Positions 6,661 to 7,022 of a stretch of 7,022 nucleotides of DNA are shown one piece after another. The stretch comes from an uncultured Butyricicoccus sp. (GTDB lineage: Bacteria > Bacillota > Clostridia > Oscillospirales > Butyricicoccaceae). Both the position numbers and the translations under genes were made by a program. Each line of letters opens with the position of its first letter. The first letter of the stretch is position 1. The stretch spans positions 1-7,022 of the forward strand of contig UQVU01000095.1 of the NCBI GenBank assembly GCA_900544475.1, given 5' to 3'. The notes beneath the pieces were generated by a model. It was not told where the DNA came from. It was given only the letters and a program-made list of their open reading frames with translations, and did not search any database.

Positions 6661-6789
6661 GGTGACGAGCATGAAAAAGCCTTACCAACAGACGGATATT
6701 TGAAAACAGTATGCCCCTCCTGCCGGCGCATACCGAAGAAAATTCAAAGTAAACGAGCGATACACGCAGTACGCACTCGTACAAAGTAT

Positions 6790-6818
6790 ATTATAGCAAA
6801 AACACAGCTCCGGTGCAA
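6790..6818 (-). promoter_or_regulatory. SigmaA-type promoter for the murB-rapZ-whiA-dnaE unit
   Basis: On the minus strand TTGCAC (6818-6813) is followed by a 17-base spacer and TATAAT (6795-6790), with an extended -10 TG at 6798-6797. This is five of six at -35 and a perfect -10 at the ideal spacing. Transcription would begin near 6783, giving a leader of about 200 bases before murB. It lies just downstream, in the direction of transcription, of the terminator at 6852-6881, as expected at an operon boundary. No other promoter this good was noticed before dnaE, so it probably drives all four genes. Confidence 0.8.
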
Positions 6819-6851
6819 TTACCGCAATCCAAAAAATCGCACCAAAGCAAG

Positions 6852-6881
6852 AAAAAAGCACCCGGTTTCCCCCGGATGCTT
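6852..6881 (-). terminator. Rho-independent terminator of an upstream minus-strand gene
   Basis: On the minus strand AAGCATCCGG (6881-6872) pairs with CCGGGTGCTT (6865-6856) over ten pairs, one of them T-G, around a six-base loop. A run of six T (6857-6852) follows, its first two bases being the end of the stem. The T-run is on the minus-strand side only, so it would stop transcripts coming from beyond the right edge of the window. It insulates the murB promoter, which follows 34 bases later. Confidence 0.8.
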
Positions 6882-6906
6882 CGCGCGTGCCAAGCGCGCG
6901 CAATCC

Positions 6907-6961
6907 CCTGCCGCCTTCCGGCGAAGCCGGAACAGGCAGGGCAGGCCTGCCGCAGCAGGCC
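6907..6961. repeat. Cluster of three G+C-rich inverted repeats
   Basis: CCTGCC (6907-6912) pairs with GGCAGG (6935-6940), enclosing a perfect seven-base stem TTCCGGC (6916-6922)/GCCGGAA (6926-6932) with a GAA loop. Directly adjacent, GGCCTGC (6944-6950) pairs with GCAGGCC (6955-6961) around CGCA, overlapping the ten-base palindrome GCAGGCCTGC (6941-6950). No reading frame with a credible start runs through it. It lies upstream of the terminator in minus-strand transcription, so it is probably the 3' untranslated end of an unseen gene or a repeat element. Function unknown. Confidence 0.55.
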
Positions 6962-6971
6962 GCATAAAATT

Positions 6972-7006
6972 CCCCGTAAAAGTCGGGGCGTGTACCTGAC
7001 TTTTAC
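6972..7006. repeat. Two overlapping, mutually exclusive inverted repeats near the right edge
   Basis: GTAAAAGTC (6976-6984) and GACTTTTAC (6998-7006) are perfect nine-base inverted copies 13 bases apart. CCCCG (6972-6976) and CGGGG (6984-6988) form a second stem enclosing most of the first arm. Only one can form at a time. The region is near the end of the window, so its context is unknown. Confidence 0.45.
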
Positions 7007-7022
7007 TCCGCTGCCCGCGCCG

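Larger units (their letters stand above)
6582..7022. other. Non-coding region upstream of murB
   Basis: This 441-base stretch has no credible gene on either strand. Open frames through it lack family motifs and sensible start sites. From right to left it holds overlapping inverted repeats (6972-7006), a hairpin cluster (6907-6961), a minus-strand terminator (6852-6881), the murB promoter (6790-6818), an AT-rich leader and the G+C-rich palindrome (6633-6660). The minus-strand AGGAGGGG at 6714-6721 looks like a ribosome binding site but no suitable start codon follows it. Confidence 0.7.

Noticed and set aside
6714..6721. AGGAGGGG on the minus strand, a possible ribosome binding site for a leader peptide
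   Set aside because: No ATG, GTG or TTG follows at suitable spacing, and the frames after it are very short.
6682..6903. 73-codon minus-strand frame with a Cys- and aromatic-rich translation
   Set aside because: It spans the terminator and the strong promoter, has no ribosome binding site, and shows no family motif.
6700..6999. 99-codon plus-strand frame beginning MKTVCPSCRR, which suggests a zinc-ribbon
   Set aside because: Only one CxxC pair is present, the rest is Lys/Arg-rich and runs through the hairpin cluster, and the region is better explained by a promoter and terminator on the other strand.

Overview
The window reads as an ordinary chromosomal housekeeping segment from a Gram-positive anaerobe, most likely class Clostridia and plausibly the Oscillospirales/Ruminococcaceae group. 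I infer this from the gene order murB-rapZ-whiA-dnaE-pfkA, the presence of whiA (confined to Gram-positive lineages), strong AGGAGG-type ribosome binding sites, high G+C genes with AT-rich gaps, and a small G+C-rich palindromic intergenic repeat. The taxon is an inference. No 16S rRNA or other direct marker is present.

All four complete genes are on the minus strand, so transcription runs from right to left. Positions 6582-7022 hold no gene. Reading leftward, this stretch has a dense set of inverted repeats, a Rho-independent terminator for an unseen upstream gene (6852-6881), a near-consensus extended -10 promoter (6790-6818), and a leader of about 200 nt with a 22-bp palindrome. Next come murB (5661-6581), rapZ (4761-5618), whiA (3820-4713) and dnaE (304-3819). 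The gaps between them are 42, 47 and 0 bp, so they look like one transcription unit. Two of the gaps can form compact hairpins, and the one before whiA would bury the whiA ribosome binding site. An AT-rich 125-bp gap then leads to the first 25 codons of pfkA (104-178).

The genes serve basic growth: a peptidoglycan precursor step (MurB), a nucleotide-binding regulator linked in other bacteria to amino-sugar supply (RapZ/YvcJ), a conserved DNA-binding protein tied to division and chromosome segregation (WhiA), a DNA polymerase III alpha subunit with an apparently intact PHP metal site (DnaE), and the glycolytic enzyme 6-phosphofructokinase (PfkA).

The strangest part is the left edge. The pfkA reading frame stops matching its family after codon 25. 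At the same point it meets, head to head, the first 24 codons of a Pmp3/YqaE-type small membrane protein on the plus strand. The two fragments share the few bases at the junction (104-109). This is either an assembly chimera at a contig end or a real microhomology rearrangement. I see no CRISPR array, tRNA, rRNA, insertion sequence or phage gene, and no convincing undescribed system.
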